Source: Acidovorax carolinensis (lineage in GTDB: Bacteria > Pseudomonadota > Gammaproteobacteria > Burkholderiales > Burkholderiaceae_C). Taken from it: a stretch of 64,000 nt of DNA. Every line of letters starts with the position of its first letter. Position 1 is the first letter of the stretch. A program made the translations under genes and the position numbers. The notes under the pieces are model-generated. The model saw nothing but the letters and a program-made list of their open reading frames with translations. It searched no databases and was not told the DNA's origin. Of this stretch, positions 39,612-48,634 are shown piece after piece. The stretch spans positions 496,001 through 560,000 of the forward strand of contig NZ_CP021361.1 in the NCBI RefSeq assembly GCF_002157145.1, read 5' to 3'.

Positions 39612-41489
39612 ATGAAACTTACCAAAGTCGCTTTTGCAATCGCCAGCGTTCTGGCTGTTGTTGCCGGCTCTGCCAACGCAGGTCAAATCAACTCTTCTTC
39701 CGCTACGCTGGCGATCGAAGTGATCAAGACCAATGCTCAGAATGTTCGCGCTCCTTCTAATACCTACGGTTTTGCTGGTGATGTCGATGCACGTACCAAC
39801 GAACAGCGTCTGCAACTGCAATACACGCTGAGCAAGGGCACTTGGACTGTCGGCGCTGGCCAGCGTTTCGCCGCTGTGGATACGTTGACGGACGTTTCCG
39901 GTACCGGCTTGTTGAATGTTGCATACAACGACGCACTCGATGCACCGTTGGCAGCGTTCCCAGCGGGAACCGCTGTCAATGCGTTCGTTACTGCAGACCG
40001 CAAGACCTTGGTGTTCAACGTCACGGTGCCAGTCGCCGCTACCAACCTGCTGAAGAAGCCACTGTTCACCGTGAATGCTAACGGTAACGTTGGTGTTGAC
40101 AACGTTGGTATCAATGGTCTGTTGGACGTGGCCGGTGCAGCTGCTTGCGTGGCACCCGATTCCGCACTGGACATCAATTTCAAGCACTTCACCAACCACA
40201 CGGGCAACACGACTGTGCAAACGGTGGCTTCGCCTGACTCCGAACACCTGCGTTCGGGTTCAACCAACGACGCTCGTCTGCTGAATTTCACGCAAAACCT
40301 GGACTTCCAGTTTGTGGCAGCTCCTAGCACTTCGCGCACCGATGCCGCAACTCTGAACAAGGCGCTGACTGTTGGTTCGGCAAACTGGACGGGTGCAACA
40401 CTGATTGGCACCGCTACCGCAATCGTGCCACCAGCCGCAGCTCTCGCCGGCGGCCGCCATTACCTTGGTGCAGTCAAGCTGCGTCAACGCGGTAACGGTC
40501 TGGATCTGGATTACACGCACACCTATGGCGACTCCGTTGCTCCATTCGTTGCAGCCAGCCCCTTCATCGCAGCTGACTTCGATGCTGCAGTTGGAGACGA
40601 CACCGGCACCTTGGACGACGGCAAGATCGAATTGAAGGACGCAACCTTCAAGCTGACGCTGCCTGCCGCATGGCCTGCTGGTACCACGGTTACTGCTACT
40701 GACGGTGCAGGTGCTGCGCTGGCAGGTGTTAATGCCATTACGATTCCCGCCGGCGGCGCAACCGAGTTGGTATTTACTGCTACCACCGATGCTGGGGCTG
40801 CTGCATTGGCCAATGGTGCATATATCTTCGCCGAATTCACTGGCACTGCATTCATTCCGCAAACCGGTGGTGTGGTGACGGTGGCTACGCTGACCAAGGA
40901 TACCGTTGCCGGTACTCCTGATCTGCGCGAGCAAGACAACAGCTGCTCGGGCACGCTGACCGGCATCGGTGGCGGCATCAAGATCGACGTGCGCAACTAC
41001 GCTGCGTACGCTACCTTCGGTGACACCGGTCCCGCCACCACGGTGCGCATCATCAACAACAGCGAAGCCCAAGCTGCTGATGTGTATGGCCAGATCATCT
41101 ATGCTGACGGCACCTACGGTGCCTGGGGCAAGCTGGCTGACCTGAAGCCACGTGAAGTGCTGAACATGTCCAACAAGGACGTCGAAGCCAAGCTGACCAA
41201 CGCCGCTGCAGCTACGAACCCCTTCGGCACTGCTACTGTGGGCTATGAAGCCAAGGGTGGTACGGCTGTTGTGGGCGGCTCCAAGGCCGGCATCAGCGAC
41301 CGTCTGCGCATTGTGTCTAATACCGGAACCACGCTGCGCGTGCAAAGCTACATGGTGGTAGGTAGCTCGGTGATCGACACGTCCAACGCCCAAGGCGTGG
41401 ACTTCGAGAACAGTGGCGATCGCGTGCCAGTCAATGCTCTGGACGCACAGCCTGTGTCGCAAGACGCCATCAACGGCCTGGGCAAGTAA
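39612..41489 (+). CDS. Secreted S-layer-like surface protein of unknown family
   Basis: 625 residues. A clean signal peptide (KLTKVAFAIASVLAVVAGSANA, cut near residue 23) is followed by a mature chain rich in Ala, Thr, Val, Gly and Asn with few charged residues and only two or three Cys. The sequence alternates short beta-like segments, as in S-layer and other self-assembling surface proteins. Codon use favours T- and A-ending codons for Val, Ala and Gly more than its neighbours. It has its own promoter region and a very strong terminator. It could be a substrate of the type II system downstream. I do not recognise a named domain. Confidence 0.7.
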   Translation: MKLTKVAFAIASVLAVVAGSANAGQINSSSATLAIEVIKTNAQNVRAPSNTYGFAGDVDARTNEQRLQLQYTLSKGTWTVGAGQRFAAVDTLTDVSGTGLLNVAYNDALDAPLAAFPAGTAVNAFVTADRKTLVFNVTVPVAATNLLKKPLFTVNANGNVGVDNVGINGLLDVAGAAACVAPDSALDINFKHFTNHTGNTTVQTVASPDSEHLRSGSTNDARLLNFTQNLDFQFVAAPSTSRTDAATLNKALTVGSANWTGATLIGTATAIVPPAAALAGGRHYLGAVKLRQRGNGLDLDYTHTYGDSVAPFVAASPFIAADFDAAVGDDTGTLDDGKIELKDATFKLTLPAAWPAGTTVTATDGAGAALAGVNAITIPAGGATELVFTATTDAGAAALANGAYIFAEFTGTAFIPQTGGVVTVATLTKDTVAGTPDLREQDNSCSGTLTGIGGGIKIDVRNYAAYATFGDTGPATTVRIINNSEAQAADVYGQIIYADGTYGAWGKLADLKPREVLNMSNKDVEAKLTNAAAATNPFGTATVGYEAKGGTAVVGGSKAGISDRLRIVSNTGTTLRVQSYMVVGSSVIDTSNAQGVDFENSGDRVPVNALDAQPVSQDAINGLGK

Positions 41490-41512
41490 TCGGTTTTCCG
41501 CTTACGTTGATC

Positions 41513-41540
41513 AAAAAGGGAGCTTCGGCTCCCTTTTTTT
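41513..41540 (+). terminator. Strong rho-independent terminator
   Basis: AAAAAGGGAGC and GCTCCCTTTTT form a perfect 11-bp stem around a TTCG tetraloop, followed by further Ts. It lies 23 bases after the stop of the S-layer-like gene. Confidence 0.95.
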
Positions 41541-42156
41541 ATGCCTGCAGGGCGATGGAACTGACGGCAGCGGATGGGCAGGTTATGCAAAAATTCAATG
41601 CCAAAAGGGCGTGAGACGACCTGCGCTTTCGGCAGTTTCCAGCAGGTTGCTACCCTGCCGTTGGTGCAAGCCTTGCGAGAGAGTTGCTATAAAAAATGGA
41701 GCTTGTAGCGCATGTCTCTATTGCATTTGGGATGCAATGAGTATTGAAATGCGGCAACAGCAAGCGCAAAGCGCTCACATTATTGAATGTCCAGAAGGCA
41801 TATGTTTTCTATTTTGTGTGTCCCCAGGCGCGCGTGGCTTGGCGGGGTGGCACTTTGCGAGTGGTCGCCAGCGCCGACTGAACAACTGTTGCGCAAGCCA
41901 GTGGATGATTTACCGGTGCATTTGGATACGGTTCCCCATGTGCTGGCGCGCAAGAAGCTGCGCGCGCAGCATTCAACCCGCTCGGCAACTACGCACGGTT
42001 TACTAATTCCGGGTCTCCGTCATGGCACAAACGCCAAGCGGAGAGATGGAGCCCCCGCCTGAACGGGTGAGTGTGTTCGACGTCGCCTCATCATGGGGGC
42101 ACTGCGAAAGCAGTGGCGGCTGCCGGGCCCCCTCCACCGCGTGGGGGGCGGGCAGG
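41541..42156. other. Non-coding or unrecognised stretch
   Basis: Over 600 bases without a convincing gene. A plus-strand frame of about 90 residues from 41788 (MFSILCVPRRAWLGGV) has no clear ribosome site or known domain. Bases 41685-41760 weakly resemble the short interspersed repeat (GCTATAAAAAATGGAGCTTG, GTAGCGCATG). AT content is higher than in the flanks. It may hold remnants of transferred DNA. Confidence 0.3.
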
Positions 42157-43524
42157 TTAAAACCTGAACCGCTGCATGGCCACAGCACGCCCGTTGGGCA
42201 GGGTCATCGTGCCCTGTGTGGCCGTTGAAAAGCTGAATGCCAATGCGCCGGGTGTGGCGGGTTGCAGTTGCGCCTCGCGATAGCCACCGTAGAGTGTCTG
42301 GCCCTGCGTGTACACCAGCAGGCTGCTGCTGAAGCTGTTGGGCTGCGCCAAGGGTGCGGCGCTGGCATACCACACAGGCTGGCCCGCTTCGTTGTACATG
42401 AAGCTGGCCGTAAATGCCTGCTGACCCTGTATTTCCACGAAGAATCCACGCCCGCCTTCAGCCGGGTTCCACCACCAGCCGTTTTCACCCTGGGCCATGG
42501 AAGGCGTGAACGTGGTGGGGGTAGAAATGGGAAAGCGTTCCAGCAGTACCGTGCGTTGCATCAGGCCCCCGGCCTGTTTGATTAACAGGCGTCCAGATGT
42601 GGCTGTGTCGAAGAACAGATCTGCAGTGCCTTCGGTGGCAGGTGCGAAGGGGGCCTGGTAATTTCCTGCCAGGGTTTGCCCGCCGGCGTATTTCAGCAGG
42701 TCTGCCGTGTAGTGGGCGTTGGGCTGCTTTTCCAGGGTGCTGGCGTACCAGGTAGAGCGGCCATTGTTCTCGTAGCTGAAGCTGGCCAGAAAGATGCGGT
42801 TGCCCTGGCGTTCAATGGCAAAGCCCGTGCCGGGCTGGCTACGGTTCCACCACCAGCCAGTCTGCGGCGATACGGCAGGGGTGGTCCAGGCCAGACGATC
42901 CGAGGGTGAGCGCCTGCCGGTTAGCGTGGTCGTGGCCAGCGCACTGGCGGCTAGCTCATTCAGCGAGGGCTCGCCGCTAAAGGTTTTGGATAGTGCATAC
43001 AGGGTGAAAACATAGCGGTGGGACGGTGTAGGCGGGCAGGGCCCCCCGTAGCCTGGCGCACCAAAGTCGTTAATGGCTTGCGAAAACAGGGCCGAACGCG
43101 CGGCATCAACAGCCAATGAGCGCGTACCGGCGGGTATGTTCCAGGCTTTCCAGTGCATCCAGTTGCCGCCATCGGGGTCTTGCACCACCAGCGCAAACGA
43201 TTGGGTGTCACTGGGCACACCGCCAAACTCAAGAGGCGGAGACCAGTTGCTGCCGCTGCACTGGCCGCCATAACTGAAAGTGAAGCCATCTGGAATGGTG
43301 CCTTGCTCTGCAAAAGCGGGCGATGACAAGGTGAGTGGTGCCAGTGCTGCCGCAGCGGTACGGATGGAGGTTGGCGCCTGGAGGTTGGCGCTGGCCACAG
43401 GGGCGTTACTGTCGCCAGTGCCGCCACCGCAGGCAGCGAGCGCCATGGCTGCGGCGGTGCAGATTGCAGTACAAACGCCTGGCATGGGGAATGGTGCCGT
43501 GATGGGGGGCGGCGCAAGGCGCAT
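42157..43524 (-). CDS. Lipoprotein with PEBP/YbhB domain and two tryptophan-rich repeats
   Basis: 455 residues; AGGAGAG precedes the ATG. A lipoprotein signal (AMALAACGGG, Cys about residue 33) is followed by a PEBP (Raf-kinase-inhibitor-like) domain at about 60-205 (PPLEFGGVPSDTQSFALVVQDPD, FGAPGYGGPCPP, HRYVFTLYAL). Two related units follow, starting GWWWNRSQPGTGFAIERQGN near 219 and GWWWNPAEGGRGFFVEIQGQ near 346. Each runs to about 110 residues with TWYAS or VWYAS and GQTLxGxY. The PEBP part may bind a ligand; the repeats are of unknown role. It has its own promoter upstream. Confidence 0.8.
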   Translation of the reverse strand: MRLAPPPITAPFPMPGVCTAICTAAAMALAACGGGTGDSNAPVASANLQAPTSIRTAAAALAPLTLSSPAFAEQGTIPDGFTFSYGGQCSGSNWSPPLEFGGVPSDTQSFALVVQDPDGGNWMHWKAWNIPAGTRSLAVDAARSALFSQAINDFGAPGYGGPCPPTPSHRYVFTLYALSKTFSGEPSLNELAASALATTTLTGRRSPSDRLAWTTPAVSPQTGWWWNRSQPGTGFAIERQGNRIFLASFSYENNGRSTWYASTLEKQPNAHYTADLLKYAGGQTLAGNYQAPFAPATEGTADLFFDTATSGRLLIKQAGGLMQRTVLLERFPISTPTTFTPSMAQGENGWWWNPAEGGRGFFVEIQGQQAFTASFMYNEAGQPVWYASAAPLAQPNSFSSSLLVYTQGQTLYGGYREAQLQPATPGALAFSFSTATQGTMTLPNGRAVAMQRFRF

Positions 43525-43552
43525 GGAACTCTCCTACAAATTTTGGTTACAT

Positions 43553-43581
43553 ATTATTGAATCGTAAACATGTTTTTACAA
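43553..43581 (-). promoter_or_regulatory. Sigma-70-like promoter for the PEBP lipoprotein
   Basis: On the minus strand TTGTAA (43581-43576) and AATAAT (43558-43553) are separated by exactly 17 bases and lie 29 bases before the start codon. Confidence 0.5.
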
Positions 43582-43690
43582 GCCGCTGGTGCGTGCTTGC
43601 CTGCACCGAGGTCGGCGCCCCTGGTCGTGTCACCGTGCACGCCTTGTGTCAGGTGGCGCCTTGCTGTCACGCGCATGGGCGCCGTGTGTA

Positions 43691-44806
43691 CTAGGCCGAG
43701 AGAGTCGCCGTATGGCGCTGGGGGTTTGCATGGCGCGATGTCAACCAGACACGCAGTGGGCGTTCAACCCACACAAAGCTGGCCCAGGCGGCAAGTAGCG
43801 CCAGGCAGGCGGCCAGCGCCATGCCATAGGCCAGCGGCAAACCGGTTTTCAGGGCCTGTGCCTCTGCCACGCGAAACAGGGGGTAGTGCCAAAGGTAGAG
43901 CCCATACGATATCTTGCCCACGGCCACCAACGGCGGCCAGGCCAGCAGGGCGGAACACAGGCTGGTCGGTGCCGCCACCAAAGACCAGACCAACAAGGCC
44001 GCAGTGACGGCTATCGCCATGTAGCCCCACGCAAACATGAGTGGATGGCGCCAGTCAAGGCTACCCATGCAGAGCAGCAGCAGGCTCAATGAGGCAAAAC
44101 CCATGCCCGCCGTGGCGGGCGATTGTGGGCGCGCTTGGGCCTGGGAAAGTGCCACGTCGAGCGACTGGGGCAGGCGCGCGTGCAGCCAGCTACCCAGTGC
44201 ACAGCCGCACAGCAGGGCCATGGCCCGGGTGTCCAGCCCGTTGTATAGACGGGTGGGGCCGGCGCCCGATTGGTGCAGCCACAGCATCCAGCACATGCTG
44301 GCCAGTGCGCCGGCCAGGGCCAGCAGAAAGACATGCCAGCGGCGGGCGGCATATCCGCCCATGGTGGCCAGCAACAAGGCCCAGAGCAGGTAGAACTGCT
44401 CTTCGATACCCAGCGACCACGCGTGCCCCAGGTAGTCTGGCGGATGCCAGTCGAACGCACGGGCCCAGTGGGTCATGGCGAGGAGCACGGTGCCCACATC
44501 GCGGGCCATTGTGCTGCCGGAGCCAGGTACCCAACCACCAGCCCAGCCTATGGTGTAAAACAATAGCAACAGCAGCAATGCGGGCTGTAGCCGCACAAGC
44601 CGCCGCATGAAAAAGCGGCCCCAGCGTATGCGACTTGCAGTATGCACTTCGCGCAGGAGCTGGCTGGTGATCAAAAAGCCACTCAGCACAAAGAAGATGT
44701 CCACCCCCAAGAAGCCGCCTCGAGCCTGGGGAACCTGGGCGTGAAAGAGCATCACGGCCAGCACGGCCACGCCCCTCAACCCATCGAGCGCGGGCCAGTA
44801 ACGCAT
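43691..44806 (-). CDS. Acyltransferase family 3 (OafA/YrhL-like)
   Basis: 371 residues with about ten membrane segments. The N-terminus has the family signature LDGLRGVAVLAVMLFHAQVPQ and GGFLGVDIFFVLSGFLIT, followed by RRLVRLQPAL and WSLGIEEQFYLLW. Family members transfer acetyl or other acyl groups to glycans at the inner membrane. The gene begins only 6 bases after the gspD stop, so it is probably the last gene of the secretion operon. It lacks the SGNH domain found in longer relatives. Confidence 0.9.
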   Translation of the reverse strand: MRYWPALDGLRGVAVLAVMLFHAQVPQARGGFLGVDIFFVLSGFLITSQLLREVHTASRIRWGRFFMRRLVRLQPALLLLLLFYTIGWAGGWVPGSGSTMARDVGTVLLAMTHWARAFDWHPPDYLGHAWSLGIEEQFYLLWALLLATMGGYAARRWHVFLLALAGALASMCWMLWLHQSGAGPTRLYNGLDTRAMALLCGCALGSWLHARLPQSLDVALSQAQARPQSPATAGMGFASLSLLLLCMGSLDWRHPLMFAWGYMAIAVTAALLVWSLVAAPTSLCSALLAWPPLVAVGKISYGLYLWHYPLFRVAEAQALKTGLPLAYGMALAACLALLAAWASFVWVERPLRVWLTSRHANPQRHTATLSA

Positions 44807-44812
44807 GCGGTG

Positions 44813-47317
44813 TTAGCGCTTTCTGGTGGCGTCAAGAATCTGGCGGATCAGCTCGGGGTCTTCCACAAGGGTTCCGCCCGCCGGCACGTTGACGCCATTG
44901 ATGGTGGCGGGTGCGGGCTTGCCGGTGGGCGCCGCTGGGGCTGCGGAGTCGGGGGCGCCGCTGTCGGTTGCGCCCATGTTTTGTTGCCCTGGCGTCGTGC
45001 CCGCAGGGGTTGCCTCTTGCGAACTGGCGGCACGGTCGGTCAGGTTGATCATGCGTTCTTTTGGTGCGTCCTGCTGTAGCGGTTTGGGCGCCACGGCCGC
45101 TGGTGCCGCTGTCGGCGGCTTGCCGTTGCTTGCGGGCGGCGTCGTGGGCTGGGAGGGTTGGGGTGTGACGGTGTCGGGGGACTGCAGCACGTCAGGCGAT
45201 GCGGCGCGCCGTGCATCACGGCTGGCTTTGACCCGGTCACGCACGCTTTGGGCCCACGTGCCCAGCGTGGCCTGATAGGCGTCTGTGGCGGCCTCGGCTT
45301 CGCCGCTGTCGTTGATGATGTAGGGGGTGATGAGAATCACCAGTTCAGTGCGGGCGCGTGTTTGTCCCGATTTTTTGAAGAGATGGCCCAGGCCGGGGAT
45401 GTCTTTCAGGCCGGGCACGCCGCTGTCGCTGTCGGTGGCGGTTTCCGAAATCAGACCACCGAGCATGACGGTGGCGCCATCGCGCATGCTGAGCTTGGTT
45501 TCAATCGAGCGTTTGCGAATGGTGGGTGAGGTGGTGACGCCAGTGGTGGTGGGTTCGGCGCTGCTGACCTCCTGGCTCACTTCCAGGTCGATGCGGTCAC
45601 CCGCATGAATGACGGGCCGCACGCGCAGCAGTACGCCAGTGTTACGGTACTGGATGGTTTGCGGCACTACGTTGTTGGTGGTGCCGCCAAACACGCCACC
45701 GTTGGTGGTAACGCCCTGGCTGGTGACGGTGGGCACTTCCTGGCCCACGTTGATGCTGGCGGACTCGCCGTTGCGGGTCATGATCTTGGGGTTGGAGATG
45801 ACGCGTGAGTCGCTGTTGCTGGCCAGCGCTGAAATGGCCAGCTGGCGCAGGGGGTTGCCGCCCAGCAGGGCGTTGACGGAAAGCCCGCTGCCGCTGGCCT
45901 GTGCGTTGTAGGTGGTGCCACTGAGCCGAAGGGCTTGTGCACCCGAGCCCATCTGGTCGAGCTGCCAGCTGAAGCCCAGGCTGTTGTCGTCGGCCAGTGC
46001 GACTTCAGCCACGAGCACGTCAATCAGCGCTGACTTGACCGGGCGATCCAGTTCGGACAATAGCGAAAGCCATTGGCGGTAGTCTTCCTGGCTGCCGCCC
46101 TGGAAGATGAGGGAGTTGGTCGCGTTGTTGACCACCACGCGACGCTGGCGGCTGCCCGCCGCAGCGGCTGGCGCTGGTGTGCCTCCGGTGCTCGTTGTGC
46201 CTGCACTGGAGGCGGAGCTGGTGCTGGCGCCGCCGATGAGCTCGTTCAATGCCTTGGCCAGTTCTTGTGCATCGGCGTTGCGCACCGGATAGGTGAAATA
46301 AGCGCTGCCGGCCTGAACGGCATTGAACTGGTCGAGTTCCTTGACCCAGTCAAGCACATGCGCCATCACTTCTTTGGACGTGGAAAAAATGAGCACGCTG
46401 TTGATGGGCGGCAGGGGGATGAGGGTGATGGGGTCGCCCGCGCCCGACTGGCTGGACACGTTGTAGCCCTCGGCCTTGAGCACTTCGCCCAGGCGGCGCA
46501 CAAACTCATCGGCACCCCAGAAGCGTGGCACGACGCGTGTGCTGTTTTGCCCGCGCAGGCTGGGTTGGTCAAAGACCTGGATCAGTTCCAACGCGACCTG
46601 CACGTCGTCTGGCTGGCCGCTGACGAGCAGGCCGCCCGAGTTGTCAGCCTCGAGCTTGACCTTGTCGCCGAGGATATTCTTGAGGGTGGGCACAAAAACC
46701 TGCGGGCGAACAGCTTCGGTTTCGATGTAGTGAAACACGGGCCGCAGTGGCAGCGGAACCGTGGGCTGGGCGCGGCCACGCCGCACCAGCGGCAGGGTGC
46801 TGGCGACGGAGGTAGAGGGAACAATGCGCAGCACGCCGCCGAAGTCTTGCACCGCCACGCCATAGCTCTTGAGCAGTTGGCCTGCAATTTCGGTCAGCCG
46901 GGCCGCCGTCATGGGCTTGGGGGTGCGAAAGGTGATGAGGTCGGTGCGGGCACTGACTGCGGAGTCCATCGAGTAGTTGAGCTGCAAGATGCCGCCATAC
47001 ACCGCCTGGATAAAGGCTGGCAGCGCCATTTGTTCAATAGAAACCGTGAGGTCTCCGCCAGTCTCGCTGGCCTGGGTTTTGGGTGGAACGGGCCGCAGAT
47101 TGCCGGCAATGAGCGCCGGTGGCTTGGGGCCGGTGCTGATTTGGGTTTCCCGGGGAACTGATGGCGCCTGGGCGCCGACGGTGCCGGCGGCCCGGTTCTC
47201 TGCGTGGCGGTCAAACAGGATGGGGGCCGGTGCCGAGGGCGTGCGGTTGGCGCAGCCCGTGAGTACCAGGCAGGCAACTCCTAGGGTGTACAGAGATGGG
47301 CGTGAAAAAGACTTCAT
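44813..47317 (-). CDS. gspD: Type II secretion system outer-membrane secretin
   Basis: 834 residues from the ATG at 47317. A lipoprotein signal (GVACLVLTGCAN, Cys about 22) is followed by N0-N3 periplasmic domains (about 90-470) with a Ser/Gly/Thr-rich spacer in N3, then the secretin domain (about 500-690: VDVLVAEVALADD, VGQEVPTVTSQG, GLLRVRP-like GVLLRVRPVIHAGD, VPGLKDIPGLGHLF, ELVILITPYII). An unusually long Pro/Ala/Thr-rich tail of about 130 residues follows. The protein forms the exit channel of the system. It lies 37 bases after the GspC-like gene. Confidence 0.95.
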   Translation of the reverse strand: MKSFSRPSLYTLGVACLVLTGCANRTPSAPAPILFDRHAENRAAGTVGAQAPSVPRETQISTGPKPPALIAGNLRPVPPKTQASETGGDLTVSIEQMALPAFIQAVYGGILQLNYSMDSAVSARTDLITFRTPKPMTAARLTEIAGQLLKSYGVAVQDFGGVLRIVPSTSVASTLPLVRRGRAQPTVPLPLRPVFHYIETEAVRPQVFVPTLKNILGDKVKLEADNSGGLLVSGQPDDVQVALELIQVFDQPSLRGQNSTRVVPRFWGADEFVRRLGEVLKAEGYNVSSQSGAGDPITLIPLPPINSVLIFSTSKEVMAHVLDWVKELDQFNAVQAGSAYFTYPVRNADAQELAKALNELIGGASTSSASSAGTTSTGGTPAPAAAAGSRQRRVVVNNATNSLIFQGGSQEDYRQWLSLLSELDRPVKSALIDVLVAEVALADDNSLGFSWQLDQMGSGAQALRLSGTTYNAQASGSGLSVNALLGGNPLRQLAISALASNSDSRVISNPKIMTRNGESASINVGQEVPTVTSQGVTTNGGVFGGTTNNVVPQTIQYRNTGVLLRVRPVIHAGDRIDLEVSQEVSSAEPTTTGVTTSPTIRKRSIETKLSMRDGATVMLGGLISETATDSDSGVPGLKDIPGLGHLFKKSGQTRARTELVILITPYIINDSGEAEAATDAYQATLGTWAQSVRDRVKASRDARRAASPDVLQSPDTVTPQPSQPTTPPASNGKPPTAAPAAVAPKPLQQDAPKERMINLTDRAASSQEATPAGTTPGQQNMGATDSGAPDSAAPAAPTGKPAPATINGVNVPAGGTLVEDPELIRQILDATRKR

Positions 47318-47354
47318 GAACAGTGGTGCTCGCGTGTGGGGGCAGGTGGGCCAG

Positions 47355-47981
47355 TCACCGGGCCGGTGGGGAGGCAGTTTTGCCTGTGCCGGAGCTAGGG
47401 ATGGAGGCCGGGGGAGGGTTGTCAGACAAGACGGGGACGCCAATGCGCTTGCGGTTAGGCGTGACGACGCCAATGGTGCCAGGGCGTACCCAGGCGAGCT
47501 TGCCTCCGCCGGGCAGTACGTCGCCAATTTTCAGGAATCGGGGGGCGGGCTCACCGTCGAATTGCACAATGATCTGGGTTCTTTCACCCCGTTGGACCAC
47601 TCCGGTGATGTACCAGTTGGGTGGCGTGATGGGCGCTGCACGAACTTGCCACGCTTGGTTGGCTGTGGTTTCCCACATTCTGTCCACAGCGTGGCCAGCC
47701 ACTGCTCCGCCTGGAACAATGTCAGGCGCTTTGGTTGAGGGTGAGGATGCGGGATTGGCGGGCGACAGTATCTCTTCTAGCGGCAGTTCTGCCGCTAACG
47801 GACGGGGAAACGCGATGTGGGGGCCAGCAGCTTTGGCGCTGGGTACGGAAGCTTTGGAAGCGTTGCTGTGGGAGGTTGTCACGCTGTGTGCGCTGTGCTG
47901 GCCCCACCAGGCGCCCAGCATGGTCGCGCCGACCATCAGTGTTGCGGCCAAGGCAATGTTTGCGGTGGGTTTCATGCTCAC
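47355..47981 (-). CDS. GspC-like inner-membrane protein of the type II system
   Basis: 208 residues (start 47981; ATG at 47975 possible). One N-terminal membrane helix (about 9-27) and a periplasmic linker are followed by a domain at about 120-185 (WYITGVVQRGERTQIIVQFDG, RFLKIGDVLPGGGKLAWV, IGVVTPNRKRIGVPV). This pattern of a small beta domain matches the HR domain of GspC and PilP. It occupies the place of gspN/gspC, between gspM and gspD. It probably links the inner-membrane platform to GspD. No PDZ domain is present. Confidence 0.7.
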   Translation of the reverse strand: MSMKPTANIALAATLMVGATMLGAWWGQHSAHSVTTSHSNASKASVPSAKAAGPHIAFPRPLAAELPLEEILSPANPASSPSTKAPDIVPGGAVAGHAVDRMWETTANQAWQVRAAPITPPNWYITGVVQRGERTQIIVQFDGEPAPRFLKIGDVLPGGGKLAWVRPGTIGVVTPNRKRIGVPVLSDNPPPASIPSSGTGKTASPPAR

Positions 47982-48634
47982 GGATTCACCTTGCTTGCAC
48001 TATTCAACGCTGCAGGGGTGGTTTTTCTTTCAGTGGACTGGCGTTCTGCAGAGCTTCTGGTGGCTGTAGCACTCTGCTGGTCCAATCCAAAGGTTTTAAC
48101 GACAAAGTCGGCCCGACCGCTACGGACCGTGAATTTCTCAACTTTGCGCAAAACGGGGCCGTTTTCAATTTCTTGCAGTAGGGGCATGAGTTTGTCACCA
48201 AGGCCCGTGGTGACGCGCACGCTGGTACTCACCAGACCCTGCGGTTCTGTGGCAATGGCCGGACTGCCTGGGCGCGTTGCCGTGCCAGGGGGTGGAACGC
48301 GGCTGGACGATGTTTCGCCCAGTGCAGCCACTTGGCAGGGGGCTTCCAGCCGTTTGCACAGGTCTGCCATGGTTTCCATGGCTTCGGCGCGGAAAACGCC
48401 CATTTGGGAAACTTCGGGGAGCCGGTTCAGCCACGCAAGCTGGGCTTTTCCTGCTTCGTGTGAAAGTTGCTCCCAGTCGATCGCAGAAATGGCGTTTTCT
48501 TCGCGCTGACGCAAACGCTCAAGCCGCTCGCGCTCCGGGCGAATTTTCTCCAGTTCGTCTTGCCAGTCGAGCGTGATGGACCACCCCCCGATTAACAGTG
48601 CCAGCCAGATGAGCCAACGCAGGGATGAATTCAT
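47978..48634 (-). CDS. gspM: Type II secretion system protein GspM
   Basis: 218 residues from the ATG at 48634. A single N-terminal membrane helix (RWLIWLALLIGGWSI, about 5-20) is followed by a coiled-coil (IRPERERLERLRQREENAI) and a small periplasmic alpha/beta domain (LMPLLQEIENGPVLRKVEKFTVRS). This matches GspM in layout and gene order; sequence conservation in the family is low. It overlaps gspL and the GspC-like gene by four bases each. Confidence 0.75.
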   Translation of the reverse strand: MNSSLRWLIWLALLIGGWSITLDWQDELEKIRPERERLERLRQREENAISAIDWEQLSHEAGKAQLAWLNRLPEVSQMGVFRAEAMETMADLCKRLEAPCQVAALGETSSSRVPPPGTATRPGSPAIATEPQGLVSTSVRVTTGLGDKLMPLLQEIENGPVLRKVEKFTVRSGRADFVVKTFGLDQQSATATRSSAERQSTERKTTPAALNSASKVNP

